Source: Candidatus Gallacutalibacter stercoravium
GTDB lineage: Bacteria > Bacillota > Clostridia > Oscillospirales > Acutalibacteraceae
Reading direction: 5' to 3'
DNA length: 64,000 bases
Assembly (NCBI GenBank): GCA_018716975.1
Contig: DVJE01000034.1
Span: forward strand, 1 to 64,000
Part shown: positions 27,006 to 36,053 of the stretch, one piece after another
Layout of the letters: every line of letters begins with the position of its first letter
Position numbering within the stretch: the stretch's first letter is position 1
Program-made: the position numbers and the translations under genes
Notes under the pieces: model-generated
The model's input: the letters and a program-made list of their open reading frames with translations, nothing else
What the model was told of the DNA's origin: nothing
Databases searched by the model: none

Positions 27006-27443
27006 TTGGAAGAATATATGCCCTATGTTTGGCTGGCAGTAATTGTAGTGATGGCTATTGTAGAAGCCGGCACCTCTCAGCTTGTGTCTATTTGGTTTGT
27101 GGTTGGCGGCATTGTAGCGCTGTTGGTCAGCGTATTTGTTCCCACCATATGGATTCAGCTCCTAGTGTTCCTGGTGGTCACTGGAGTGACCTTAGTAGCA
27201 ACTAGGCCGTTGGTCAAAAAGATGATGCAATTTAAAAAAGAAGACACCAACGCTGGGCGCTTTATCGGTAAAGAAGGTTTTGTTATTGTCAATATTGATA
27301 ATGAAGCCGGTACCGGTCAAGTGAATGTGGGCGGCAGTATTTGGAGCGCTAAGTCTGTAGATGGCTCTGTCATAATAAAAGGGCGCAGCGTAAAGGTAGA
27401 AGAAATTGAGGGTGTTAAGCTTAAGGTGCGAGCCATCTATTAG
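27006..27443 (+). CDS. NfeD-family membrane protein
   Basis: A 145-residue protein with two to three N-terminal membrane segments (residues ~5-65) and a C-terminal OB-fold (FIGKEGFVIVNIDNEAGTGQ, GRSVKVEEIEGVKLKVRAI). This is the short NfeD form that partners with SPFH/stomatin proteins, and one is encoded directly downstream. The start is TTG at 27006 with AAAAGGAGG upstream. Likely role: membrane microdomain organisation. Confidence 0.88.
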   Translation: MEEYMPYVWLAVIVVMAIVEAGTSQLVSIWFVVGGIVALLVSVFVPTIWIQLLVFLVVTGVTLVATRPLVKKMMQFKKEDTNAGRFIGKEGFVIVNIDNEAGTGQVNVGGSIWSAKSVDGSVIIKGRSVKVEEIEGVKLKVRAIY

Positions 27444-27488
27444 TGAATGGCGCGGAAGAGGTATTCCCGTTTGAGGAGGTTGTTGTTA

Positions 27489-28397
27489 ATGGATCCTATT
27501 GCATATGTATTAATTGCTATATTGGCGATTGTTATTATCATTGTCATATCCAATATTAAAGTTGTGCCGCAAGCGCATGCCTATGTAATTGAAAGGCTGG
27601 GGGCTTATCACTCAACCTGGGGCACCGGTTTACACGTCAAAATACCTTTTGCAGATAAAATTTCCAAAAAGGTTTCGTTAAAAGAGCAGGTGGTGGATTT
27701 CCCGCCGCAACCGGTGATCACCAAAGATAATGTCACGATGCAGATAGACACCGTAATATATTTTCAAATCACGGATTCTAAGCTGTATGCTTACGGCGTA
27801 GAGCGCCCCTTGTCTGCTATTGAAAACTTGTCAGCTACCACGTTGCGCAACATTATCGGCGAGTTGGAGCTGGATCACACTTTAACTTCACGTGATGTGA
27901 TTAACACAAAAATTCGCACGATTTTGGATGAAGCCACCGACGCCTGGGGTATTAAGGTGAACCGTGTTGAACTTAAAAATATTTTGCCTCCCCGAGAGAT
28001 CCAAGATGCTATGGAAAAGCAAATGAAAGCGGAACGTGAACGCCGCGCTAAGATCTTGGATGCAGAGGGCGAAAAGCGTAGTGAGATCCTAGTGGCAGAA
28101 GGGCATAAAGAAGCTGCTATCCTGCGGGCCGATGCCATGAAGGAGACAAAAATCCGTGAGGCAGAAGGCGAAGCGGAAGCCATTTTGTCTGTGCAGCGCG
28201 CATATGCCGATAGCTTGCGTATGCTCAATGAGGCCTGTCCAACCGATAAGGTTATTGCCTTAAAAAGCTTAGAAACTTTTGAAAAGGTGGCAGACGGCAA
28301 GGCCACTAAGATTATTGTTCCCTCTGAGATTCAATCGATGGCAGGGCTGGCTACCTCTTTAAAGGAACTGGTGGTAGACGATAAGCCCGCGCAATAA
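27489..28397 (+). CDS. SPFH/Band 7 (stomatin-like) membrane protein
   Basis: A 302-residue stomatin/QmcA-type protein: an N-terminal membrane anchor (YVLIAILAIVIIIVISN), then the Band 7 domain (VVPQAHAYVIERLGAYHST ... PPQPVITKDNV), then a long charged coiled coil (EKQMKAERERRAKILDAEGE). The ATG at 27489 is preceded by GAGGAGG; the frame upstream of it is not needed. Encoded with NfeD, it probably forms oligomeric membrane scaffolds. Confidence 0.92.
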   Translation: MDPIAYVLIAILAIVIIIVISNIKVVPQAHAYVIERLGAYHSTWGTGLHVKIPFADKISKKVSLKEQVVDFPPQPVITKDNVTMQIDTVIYFQITDSKLYAYGVERPLSAIENLSATTLRNIIGELELDHTLTSRDVINTKIRTILDEATDAWGIKVNRVELKNILPPREIQDAMEKQMKAERERRAKILDAEGEKRSEILVAEGHKEAAILRADAMKETKIREAEGEAEAILSVQRAYADSLRMLNEACPTDKVIALKSLETFEKVADGKATKIIVPSEIQSMAGLATSLKELVVDDKPAQ

Positions 28398-28751
28398 AGT
28401 AGTATGGCAATGCGGCATGTGTAATTGTTCCCTTTCACAAGGAAATAACGTTGTGTTGCAGGCACTTTATACAAAATAATGTCGAATCTGAGCAAGACAA
28501 AACGTTATTCACACGAAAATCAATAGAGAAGGCCTGGAACGCTTGAATTTGTTGCCCGGATGAAATACAATCTTTATATAACGCCACATTGCGGGAGGTA
28601 GCGCAGATGGTATGTTCCACTGGGTTGTTTTTTAGAAACGGTGGGGCAAGGTGCGCATATTGTTCCTGAGTAACGATTAAGCTGCGGTTTCCCGCAGCTT
28701 AATTTTTTCGTGGATTTCACAAAAAACATACCACAGAAAGGAAGCAAAATT
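28398..28751 (+). other. Structured leader or small RNA region before purE
   Basis: No gene. Several potential stems: GGAAC (28536-28540) with GTTCC (28661-28665), TTGCCC with GGGCAA, a hairpin around 28585-28610, and CCACTG/CGGTGG. A clear terminator follows at 28678-28710. No purine riboswitch core, T-box or 6S feature can be asserted by eye. Confidence 0.45.
28678..28710 (+). terminator. Terminator just upstream of purE
   Basis: AAGCTGCGG / CCGCAGCTT with a TTTC loop and an AATTTTTT tail, 40 bases before the purE start. It could end a small RNA or be an attenuator for the purine operon. Confidence 0.85.
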
Positions 28752-29252
28752 ATGAAAAAGAAAGTTGCCGTCATTATGGGGAGCGATAGTGATTTTCCCG
28801 TGGTGTCCGGTGCGATTAAAACGTTAAAATCCTTAGATATCCCGGTAGAAGCACACGTTATGTCGGCTCACCGCACCCCGGAAAAAGCGGCGGAGTTTTC
28901 CTCTAAAGCGAAGGAAAATGGCATTGGCGTTATCATTGCCGCTGCGGGCAAAGCCGCCCATTTGGCAGGCGTTCTGGCGGCCCACACCACTTTGCCGGTT
29001 ATTGGTATTCCCATTAAATCTTCAACCTTAGACGGGTTGGATGCACTTTTGGCTACCGTGCAAATGCCTCAGGGGATCCCAGTAGCAACAGTGGCGATTG
29101 ACGGCGCCGGCAATGCTGCGTTGTTGGCGGCTCAAATGCTGGCGTTATCCGATGACGAATTGGCCGGCAAGCTGGCCGACATGAAAGCGGATATGAAAAA
29201 AGGTGTTGAAAAGAAAGACAAGGCTCTGCAAGAGAAGGTACGCGAACTGTGA
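28752..29252 (+). CDS. purE: 5-(carboxyamino)imidazole ribonucleotide mutase
   Basis: Interconverts N5-CAIR and CAIR in de novo purine synthesis. 166 residues, normal for class I PurE. MGSDSDFPV, SAHRTPE and AAAGKAAHLAGVLAAHT motifs are seen (class I has AGGAAHLPG; here G-K-A). The ATG at 28752 has GAAAGGAAG upstream. First gene of the purine operon; no purK is seen in the window. Confidence 0.94.
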   Translation: MKKKVAVIMGSDSDFPVVSGAIKTLKSLDIPVEAHVMSAHRTPEKAAEFSSKAKENGIGVIIAAAGKAAHLAGVLAAHTTLPVIGIPIKSSTLDGLDALLATVQMPQGIPVATVAIDGAGNAALLAAQMLALSDDELAGKLADMKADMKKGVEKKDKALQEKVREL

Positions 29253-29277
29253 GTTTTTATGGTGGAAAGGGGGATAG

Positions 29278-30705
29278 ATGATGGATAAACCTCGCGAAGA
29301 ATGCGGTTTGTTCGGCATCTATAACTGTGATGGCCTGGATGTGGCGGAAGAGACCTATCTGGCTTTGTACGCGCTGCAGCATCGGGGCCAAGAGAGCGCC
29401 GGCATTGCGGTAAACGATAATGGCGTAATTGCTTTTCACAAGGATTCCGGTTTATTGCCTGAAGTTTTTGACGAAAAAACCTTAAATGATTTGGGCGGCG
29501 GTCAGATCGCAGTGGGCCATGTGCGCTATGCGCCCAGTGATAAGCAAGAGCGAGCCAACGCCCAGCCGCTGGTAATGCGTTATGTCAAAGGCACTCTGGC
29601 TATTTGCCATAACGGCGCGTTGACCAACTATGGAGAGATAAAAAAGGAGCTGGAACAAGGCGGGTCTATTTTTCAAACCAATTGCGACGCCGAAGTGATC
29701 GCCTATGTAATCGCCAAAGAGCGGTTGTATACGGGCTCTATTGAAAAAGCCGTGCAAAACGCGATGAAGAAGATTAAGGGCGCCTATTCTTTGGTGATGA
29801 TGTCGCCCCGCAAGCTGATCGGCGTGCGGGATCCCAATGGATTTCGTCCCTTGTCGATTGGACGGTTGGGCAACAGCTATGTTTTAGCCTCTGAAACTTG
29901 CGCGTTAGACAGCTTAGGCGCTCAGTTTGTACGGGATGTTCGTCCAGGCGAGGTTGTGGTCATCGACGAGGAAGGCATACACAGCAATACCGAACAATGC
30001 CAAGAAAATACATCGCTGTGCATTTTTGAATATGTTTACTTCTCGCGGCCTGATTCCGTAGTGGAAGGGGTTAGTGTTCATATTGCCCGGCAAAGGGCGG
30101 GCATGACCCTAGCCAAGGAACATCCGGTAGAAGCCGATATGGTGTGCGGTGTTCCCGATTCGGGTTTGGATGCCGCCCTGGGGTATGCTCTGGAATCGGG
30201 AATACCCTATGGCACGGCACTGATAAAGAATAAATATATCGGCCGCACCTTTATTCAAGAAACCCAAAAGAAGCGGGAGCGCGCGGTGATGATTAAGTTG
30301 AATGCCCTCAGTGCCGCCGTGCAGGGCAAGCGTATTGTGCTAATTGATGACTCTATTGTACGCGGTACCACCTGCCGGCATATTGTGCAAATGCTGCGGG
30401 ATGCAGGGGCGAAAGAAGTGCATTTGCGCATATCTTCTCCACCGTTTTTATATCCGTGCTATTTCGGCACGGATATCAGCTCAAAAAATAATTTGATTGC
30501 CAACCGGCTCACATTAGATGGCATTTGCCAGAGCATTGGGGCGGATTCTTTGGGCTATTTGAGTGTAGAAGGGATTCGGGGCATAGCGAAAGAAGCAAAA
30601 GTGGGCTTTTGTGATGCCTGCTTTACCGGTAACTATCCTATTGAGGTTCCAAAAGGCCCGCAGGAAGATAAGTTTTCTCAAAAGATAGTGCCGCACAAAG
30701 GATAA
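29278..30705 (+). CDS. purF: Amidophosphoribosyltransferase
   Basis: The committed step of purine synthesis: PRPP plus glutamine to phosphoribosylamine. 475 residues. A short propeptide precedes the nucleophile C9 ([11 protein letters not shown]). The PRPP loop [12 protein letters not shown] and the C-terminal Fe-S ligands (FCDACF) of the Bacillus-type enzyme are visible. The ATG at 29278 sits behind AAGGGGGATAG. Confidence 0.95.
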   Translation: MMDKPREECGLFGIYNCDGLDVAEETYLALYALQHRGQESAGIAVNDNGVIAFHKDSGLLPEVFDEKTLNDLGGGQIAVGHVRYAPSDKQERANAQPLVMRYVKGTLAICHNGALTNYGEIKKELEQGGSIFQTNCDAEVIAYVIAKERLYTGSIEKAVQNAMKKIKGAYSLVMMSPRKLIGVRDPNGFRPLSIGRLGNSYVLASETCALDSLGAQFVRDVRPGEVVVIDEEGIHSNTEQCQENTSLCIFEYVYFSRPDSVVEGVSVHIARQRAGMTLAKEHPVEADMVCGVPDSGLDAALGYALESGIPYGTALIKNKYIGRTFIQETQKKRERAVMIKLNALSAAVQGKRIVLIDDSIVRGTTCRHIVQMLRDAGAKEVHLRISSPPFLYPCYFGTDISSKNNLIANRLTLDGICQSIGADSLGYLSVEGIRGIAKEAKVGFCDACFTGNYPIEVPKGPQEDKFSQKIVPHKG

Positions 30706-30736
30706 GCATTTGAGTAGGGGAAAGGACGGTTGTTGT

Positions 30737-31771
30737 ATGAAGAGTTTTAGCGATAGCTATAAAGCCGCCGGTGTAGATGTTACCGCAGGATATCGGGCGG
30801 TTGAACTGATGAAGCAGCATGTGGCGCGCACCAAAATACCAGGCGCTATTTCCAGCATTGGCGGATTTGGCGGGTTGTTTGCGCCCGACTTAACCGGGAT
30901 GGAGCAGCCTATTTTGGTTTCTGGCACAGACGGCGTGGGAACAAAGCTGAAAATTGCTTTTTTAATGGACAAGCACACCACAATAGGCATTGACTGTGTG
31001 GCCATGTGCGTTAATGATGTGGCTACGGTAGGCGCGCAACCTTTGTTCTTTTTGGATTATATCGCCTTAGGCAAAAATAAGCCGGAAAAAGTGGCTGATA
31101 TTGTAGCCGGTATAGCGGAAGGGTGCGTGCAGGCCGGCTGTGCTCTTATCGGCGGTGAAACGGCTGAAATGCCCGGCTTCTATCCAGAAGACGAGTACGA
31201 TGTAGCGGGTTTTTCGGTTGGTATTGTGGATCGCAATAAGATGATTGATGGGTCCTCACTGCAGGCTGGAGATGTTATTTTAGGCGTATGTTCATCGGGG
31301 GTTCACTCCAACGGCTTTTCTTTGGTGCGCAAGATTTTTGACGTAAATGCCGCTAATTTAGAGCGGTATGAACCGGAGCTGGGCAAAACTTTAGGGGAAG
31401 AGCTGCTGACGCCTACCAAGATCTATGTAAAAACCATCAAGGCATTGCAACAAGCCTGCCAGGTTAAAGCAATTTCTCATATTACCGGCGGCGGCTTTTA
31501 TGAAAATATTCCGCGGATGATGCCGGCAGGCCTGACGGCTAAAATCAACATTGCTGCGGTTCCAGTGCTGCCTATTTTTCAGCTAATGCAGCGTGTGGGC
31601 AATATTCCTCAGCGAGATATGTTTAACACCTTTAATATGGGTGTCGGCCTTTGTGTTGCAGTTGCCGCCGATCAGGCCGATGAAGCGGTGCGTGCAGTGG
31701 CGGCGGCGGGTGAGAAGGCCGTTGTTCTTGGCGAGGTTGTTGCCGGAGAGGATGGCATCGTATTATGCTAA
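30737..31771 (+). CDS. purM: Phosphoribosylformylglycinamidine cyclo-ligase
   Basis: AIR synthetase, 344 residues from the ATG at 30737 (RBS GGGGAAAGGA; the frame upstream starts only from TTG). Motifs: [25 protein letters not shown], and [15 protein letters not shown]. The stop overlaps purN by 7 bases. Confidence 0.95.
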   Translation: MKSFSDSYKAAGVDVTAGYRAVELMKQHVARTKIPGAISSIGGFGGLFAPDLTGMEQPILVSGTDGVGTKLKIAFLMDKHTTIGIDCVAMCVNDVATVGAQPLFFLDYIALGKNKPEKVADIVAGIAEGCVQAGCALIGGETAEMPGFYPEDEYDVAGFSVGIVDRNKMIDGSSLQAGDVILGVCSSGVHSNGFSLVRKIFDVNAANLERYEPELGKTLGEELLTPTKIYVKTIKALQQACQVKAISHITGGGFYENIPRMMPAGLTAKINIAAVPVLPIFQLMQRVGNIPQRDMFNTFNMGVGLCVAVAADQADEAVRAVAAAGEKAVVLGEVVAGEDGIVLC

Positions 31772-32391
31772 ATATAACCGTTTTGGTTTCGGGCGGCGGT
31801 ACGAACCTGCAAGCTTTGCTAGACGCCCAGAACAGGGGCGATATTCCGAACGGCAGGGTGACGTGCGTTATTTCCAGCAATCCAAAGGCATATGCCTTGG
31901 AACGGGCTCAAAATGCCGGCATTGAAACCGAAATTATACAAAAAAAGAATTATGAATCGCCCGAACAATACGACGAAGCGCTAGTTGCTTTATTAGAGAA
32001 ACATCACACCGATTTGGTGGTGTTGGCGGGCTTCATGACCATTTTTGGGAAAACGGTCGTGGAACATTATCCGAACCGCATTATTAACGTGCATCCCGCG
32101 TTAATTCCCTCTTTTTGCGGTAAGGGCTATTATGGCTTACATGTGCACGAAGCGGCTTTAAAGTGCGGCGTAAAGCTAACCGGCGCTACGGTTCACTTTG
32201 TTAACGAGGTTTGTGACGGCGGCCCAATCATCTTGCAAAAAGCGGTAGAAGTTCATCCGGGAGATACGCCTGAATTGCTACAGCGCCGGGTGATGGAGCA
32301 GGCTGAATGGGAAATCCTTCCAAAGGCGGTATCTTTGTTTTGTGACGGCAAAATAGAAGTGAAAAATCAAATTGCAGAAATTAAGGAGTAA
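31765..32391 (+). CDS. purN: Phosphoribosylglycinamide formyltransferase
   Basis: GAR transformylase using 10-formyl-THF. 208 residues. [19 protein letters not shown], and the active-site [17 protein letters not shown] with H and D ([17 protein letters not shown]) are present. ATG at 31765 overlaps the purM stop. Confidence 0.95.
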   Translation: MLNITVLVSGGGTNLQALLDAQNRGDIPNGRVTCVISSNPKAYALERAQNAGIETEIIQKKNYESPEQYDEALVALLEKHHTDLVVLAGFMTIFGKTVVEHYPNRIINVHPALIPSFCGKGYYGLHVHEAALKCGVKLTGATVHFVNEVCDGGPIILQKAVEVHPGDTPELLQRRVMEQAEWEILPKAVSLFCDGKIEVKNQIAEIKE

Positions 32392-32394
32392 AAA

Positions 32395-33099
32395 ATGGAA
32401 TTGAAAGATATTTCCCGGGAATTAAAAGAAAACGCTTATCCCGGCCGCGGCATTGTGCTGGGAAAGAGCGAAGATGGAAAATACGGCGTTATTGCATATT
32501 TTATTATGGGGCGCAGTGAAAACAGCCGCAACCGTGTGTTTGTAACCGATGGGGAAGGGATTCGAACCCAAGCCTTCGACCCGGCCAAGCTGACCGATCC
32601 CTCGTTGGTTATTTATGCGCCTGTGCGCGTGTATGAGGATTACACCATTGTTACCAACGGCGATCAAACCGATACCGTTTACGATTATCTATCGGCGGGC
32701 GGCAGCTTTGAGGCAGCATTGCGCACTCGCACCTTTGAACCAGACGGCCCTAATTTTACTCCCCGTATCTCTGGCATGATGGAAAAAGACGGTTCTTACC
32801 GGTTGTCCATTTTAAAAAGCGCTAACGGCGACGAGCGGTCTGTACAACGCTTTTTCTATGAATACAGCGCGCCCTTGTGCGGTCAGGGGCATTTTATACA
32901 CACCTATCGCTGTGATGGTAATCCGATCCCGTCATTTGAAGGGGAGCCTACGCCAGTGTCTATTAGCGGCGATCAGGATGCGTTCACCAATCTTTTGTGG
33001 AACAGCTTGAATGCCGATAACAAGGTTTCTCTGTTTACCCGTTATATCGATCTAGAAACCGGCAAATATGAAAGCCGCATTGTCAATAAAAACCAGTAA
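32395..33099 (+). CDS. purO: IMP cyclohydrolase (PurO type)
   Basis: The last step of IMP synthesis, FAICAR to IMP, by the archaeal-type PurO family rather than the PurH C/N-terminal domain. 234 residues; YPGRGIVLGKSEDG, YFIMGRSENSRNR and GPNFTPRISG motifs match the family. It lies between purN and a stand-alone AICAR formyltransferase, 4 bases after purN, which fits a split PurH function. Confidence 0.87.
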   Translation: MELKDISRELKENAYPGRGIVLGKSEDGKYGVIAYFIMGRSENSRNRVFVTDGEGIRTQAFDPAKLTDPSLVIYAPVRVYEDYTIVTNGDQTDTVYDYLSAGGSFEAALRTRTFEPDGPNFTPRISGMMEKDGSYRLSILKSANGDERSVQRFFYEYSAPLCGQGHFIHTYRCDGNPIPSFEGEPTPVSISGDQDAFTNLLWNSLNADNKVSLFTRYIDLETGKYESRIVNKNQ

Positions 33100-33111
33100 G
33101 GAGGAAGATTT

Positions 33112-34290
33112 ATGTCACAAGAATTGATGCTAAAATATGGTTGCAACCCAAACCAAAAGCCGTCCCGTATTTTTATGAAAGATGGCAGCGAGTTGCCCAT
33201 TCAGGTGCTCAACGGCAAACCGGGTTACATTAATTTTTTAGATGCTTTTAACAGCTGGCAGCTGGTTTGCGAGCTAAAGGCGGCAACCGGTCTGCCTGCG
33301 GCTGCGTCTTTTAAGCATGTTAGCCCTGCCGGTGCTGCAGTAGGTAAGCCGTTAAGCGACACACTTAAAAAGATTTATTTTGTAGATGATTTGGAGCTTT
33401 CTCCTTTGGCCTGCGCTTATGCACGGGCTCGTGGCGCCGACCGTATGTCTTCTTATGGAGATTGGATTGCCCTTTCGGATGAGTGCGATGTGCCCACGGC
33501 AAAGTTGATTGCCCGCGAAGTATCCGACGGGATTATTGCCCCTGGTTATTCGGCCGAAGCTTTGGAGATTTTAAAATCCAAGCGCAAGGGCAGCTACAAT
33601 ATTGTGGCAATGGATGTGAATTACCGTCCTGCTCCGGTTGAGCATAAGGATGTTTTCGGCATTACCTTTGAACAGGGGCGCAATGAATTGCATATTGATG
33701 AAAACCTGTTGGCGAACGTGGTAACCGAAACAAAAGAGATCCCTGCGCAAGCCAAGCAGGATTTGGTAATTTCGTTAATCGCATTGAAGTACACCCAATC
33801 CAACTCGGTATGCTATGCCAAGGATGGCCAAGTGATTGGCGTGGGGGCTGGACAGCAATCTCGTGTTCACTGCACCAGGCTGGCGGGCAATAAAGCGGAT
33901 AATTGGTATTTGCGCCAGCATCCCAAGGTGTTGGCCTTGCCTTTCAAACAGGATATTCGCCGTCCCGATCGCGACAATACCATTGATGTGTATATTTCCG
34001 ATGATTATATGGATGTTTTGGCAGATGGGGAATGGCAGCAATTCTTTACAGAAAAACCCGAAGTGTTTACTAAAGAGGAGCGACGCGCATGGCTGGATAC
34101 GATGACCGGCGTTTCGCTTGGCTCTGATGCGTTCTTCCCATTTGGTGATAATATTGAGCGCGCCCATAAGAGCGGTGTGGAATATATCGCCCAACCCGGC
34201 GGTTCCATTCGGGATGATCATGTAATAGATACCTGTAACAAGTATCACATTGCCATGGCGTTTACCGGTATTCGGCTGTTCCATCACTAA
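33112..34290 (+). CDS. Stand-alone AICAR formyltransferase (PurH formyltransferase-like)
   Basis: 392 residues, without the IMP cyclohydrolase domain of bifunctional PurH. LKYGCNPNQKPSRIF, SFKHVSPAGAA (the conserved KH) and the C-terminal SLGSDAFFPFGDNIERA and QPGGSIRDDHVI motifs of AICAR transformylase are intact. Paired with PurO upstream, the two give the complete last two steps. Confidence 0.92.
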   Translation: MSQELMLKYGCNPNQKPSRIFMKDGSELPIQVLNGKPGYINFLDAFNSWQLVCELKAATGLPAAASFKHVSPAGAAVGKPLSDTLKKIYFVDDLELSPLACAYARARGADRMSSYGDWIALSDECDVPTAKLIAREVSDGIIAPGYSAEALEILKSKRKGSYNIVAMDVNYRPAPVEHKDVFGITFEQGRNELHIDENLLANVVTETKEIPAQAKQDLVISLIALKYTQSNSVCYAKDGQVIGVGAGQQSRVHCTRLAGNKADNWYLRQHPKVLALPFKQDIRRPDRDNTIDVYISDDYMDVLADGEWQQFFTEKPEVFTKEERRAWLDTMTGVSLGSDAFFPFGDNIERAHKSGVEYIAQPGGSIRDDHVIDTCNKYHIAMAFTGIRLFHH

Positions 34291-34359
34291 TTATATGCAA
34301 AGGCAATAACCTTTACAGTACGATGCTGCTAGGTAAATAGTGGGAAAAGAGGCGTAAAA

Positions 34360-35625
34360 ATGGATATTTTAGTGGTTGGCAGCGGGGGACGTGAGCACGC
34401 AATTATACGTGCCTTGAAAAAAAGCTGTCAAGTAAATAAACTTTACTGTGCTCCTGGTAACGGTGGAATCGCTTGTGACGCGGAATGCTTACCTGTGGGT
34501 GCAATGGATATCGAAGGTATGGTGCGCACCGCTAAAGAAAAAAAGGTGGATTTGGTTTTTGTTGCGCCGGATGATCCTCTCGCCGCCGGTATGGTGGATG
34601 CGTTGCAGGCCGAAGGGATTCGCGCTTTTGGGCCCAAAGCGAATGCCGCTGTGATTGAAAGCAGCAAGGTGTTTTCTAAAGACTTGATGAAGCGTTACCA
34701 TATCCCTACGGCAGAATATGAGGTCTTTGATAACCCGGCGGCGGCGGTCGCCTATGTGCAGTCGCGTTCCAAGTATCCCGTGGTTGTGAAGGCCGACGGT
34801 TTGGCTTTGGGCAAAGGCGTTGTGATTGCCCAGAATTTTGTGGAGGCCAAAGAAGCAATTCATTCCATTATGGAAGAAAAGGTGTTTGGCGCTTCTGGTA
34901 ATCGGGTGGTTATTGAGGAGTTTTTAACAGGGCCGGAAGTTACCGTGCTGGCTTTCACCGATGGAAAATGCGTAAAGCCAATGGTTTCCTCTAAAGATCA
35001 TAAGCGCGTGGACGACGGCAACCGTGGTCCCAATACGGGTGGCATGGGTACTATCAGCCCTAACCCACACTATACGCCGGAAATTGCCGACGAGTGTATG
35101 CGCACGATTTTTGAACCAACCATCCGCGCCATGAGCCAAGAGGGACGGCCTTTTCAGGGATGCCTCTATTTTGGGTTAATGCTCACACCTCAGGGACCCA
35201 AGGTAATTGAATACAACGCCCGTTTCGGTGATCCGGAGGCACAGGTGGTATTACCTCGGCTTAAAACTGATTTTGTAGATGTTATTAATGCAACAATAGA
35301 CGGCACCTTGTCTGAACTGGATATTCAATGGTCAAACGATGCAGCTGCTTGCGTTGTTATGGCGTCTGGTGGGTACCCAAAGAGCTACCCCAAAGGCTTA
35401 AAAATTTCGGGGTTGAATCAAGATGGACAGGTGGACGGCGTAACGGTTTACCATGCCGGCACCGCCTTAAAGGACGGAGCGTTTTATACTGCCGGCGGCC
35501 GCGTGTTGGGCGTTACGGCTTTGGCGCCTACGTTGGAAGAGGCCCTTGCAAAAGCGTATAACGGTGTAGCTCAGATTTCATTCGATGGGGCGCACTATCG
35601 CAAAGATATCGGAAGGACTGTTTAA
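34360..35625 (+). CDS. purD: Phosphoribosylamine-glycine ligase
   Basis: GAR synthetase, ATP-grasp family, 421 residues. VVGSGGREHAII, the ATP-binding VVVKADGLALGKGV, and GCLYFGLMLTPQGPKVIEYNARFGDPE are present. Last gene of the operon, followed by a terminator. Confidence 0.96.
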   Translation: MDILVVGSGGREHAIIRALKKSCQVNKLYCAPGNGGIACDAECLPVGAMDIEGMVRTAKEKKVDLVFVAPDDPLAAGMVDALQAEGIRAFGPKANAAVIESSKVFSKDLMKRYHIPTAEYEVFDNPAAAVAYVQSRSKYPVVVKADGLALGKGVVIAQNFVEAKEAIHSIMEEKVFGASGNRVVIEEFLTGPEVTVLAFTDGKCVKPMVSSKDHKRVDDGNRGPNTGGMGTISPNPHYTPEIADECMRTIFEPTIRAMSQEGRPFQGCLYFGLMLTPQGPKVIEYNARFGDPEAQVVLPRLKTDFVDVINATIDGTLSELDIQWSNDAAACVVMASGGYPKSYPKGLKISGLNQDGQVDGVTVYHAGTALKDGAFYTAGGRVLGVTALAPTLEEALAKAYNGVAQISFDGAHYRKDIGRTV

Positions 35626-35650
35626 ACAACAGCAATTCCCATCTATAATA

Positions 35651-35690
35651 GAATCCTCCCAGACAAAAACCGCTTGGGAGGATTCTTAAT
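35651..35690 (+). terminator. Terminator of the purine operon
   Basis: GAATCCTCCCA / TGGGAGGATTC, 11-base perfect stem, then TTAATATT. Confidence 0.85.
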
Positions 35691-36053
35691 ATTCTGTTGC
35701 CGTTTTTGCTGTTTTAGCAAGACCCCTGGTTTTGGGCCAAGGGTGGATAAAGTCTTGGCAATATGAAAGACTCGCATCGCTTTGCAGAGGGATCGGTTAT
35801 TACAAAACCAATTTATTATACGATAACCGTTTTCAGCAGTGTGCGATTGCTATTCAGTGTTACAAGCTGTGCACGGAGAATAGGGCAAAGGCAGTAAATA
35901 ATGACGTGTTTCGGTTCTCTTTAACCCTTAAACATTTATAAAGAATCTATGGCTCTAAAAATGTATGCCCGGAAGGAAGAACTCCTTCCGGGCATATTGC
36001 TTCATACAAATACTGATTTATTGGGGCCTACAACACTCTCTCTAATCCGCAGA
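35691..36053. other. Intergenic between convergent purD and thrS
   Basis: No gene recognised. It contains the thrS terminator described next; small frames here lack RBS support. Confidence 0.55.
35957..35996 (-). terminator. Terminator of thrS
   Basis: ATGCCCGGAAGGA / TCCTTCCGGGCAT, loop AGAAC; on the minus strand it is followed by ACATTTTTAG. Confidence 0.8.

Noticed and set aside
28585-28660. tRNA-like stretch starting GCGGGAGGTAGCGCAG upstream of purE
   Set aside because: The D-arm-like sequence is present but there is no T-arm GGTTCRA and no matching acceptor end; probably chance or an unrelated RNA structure.
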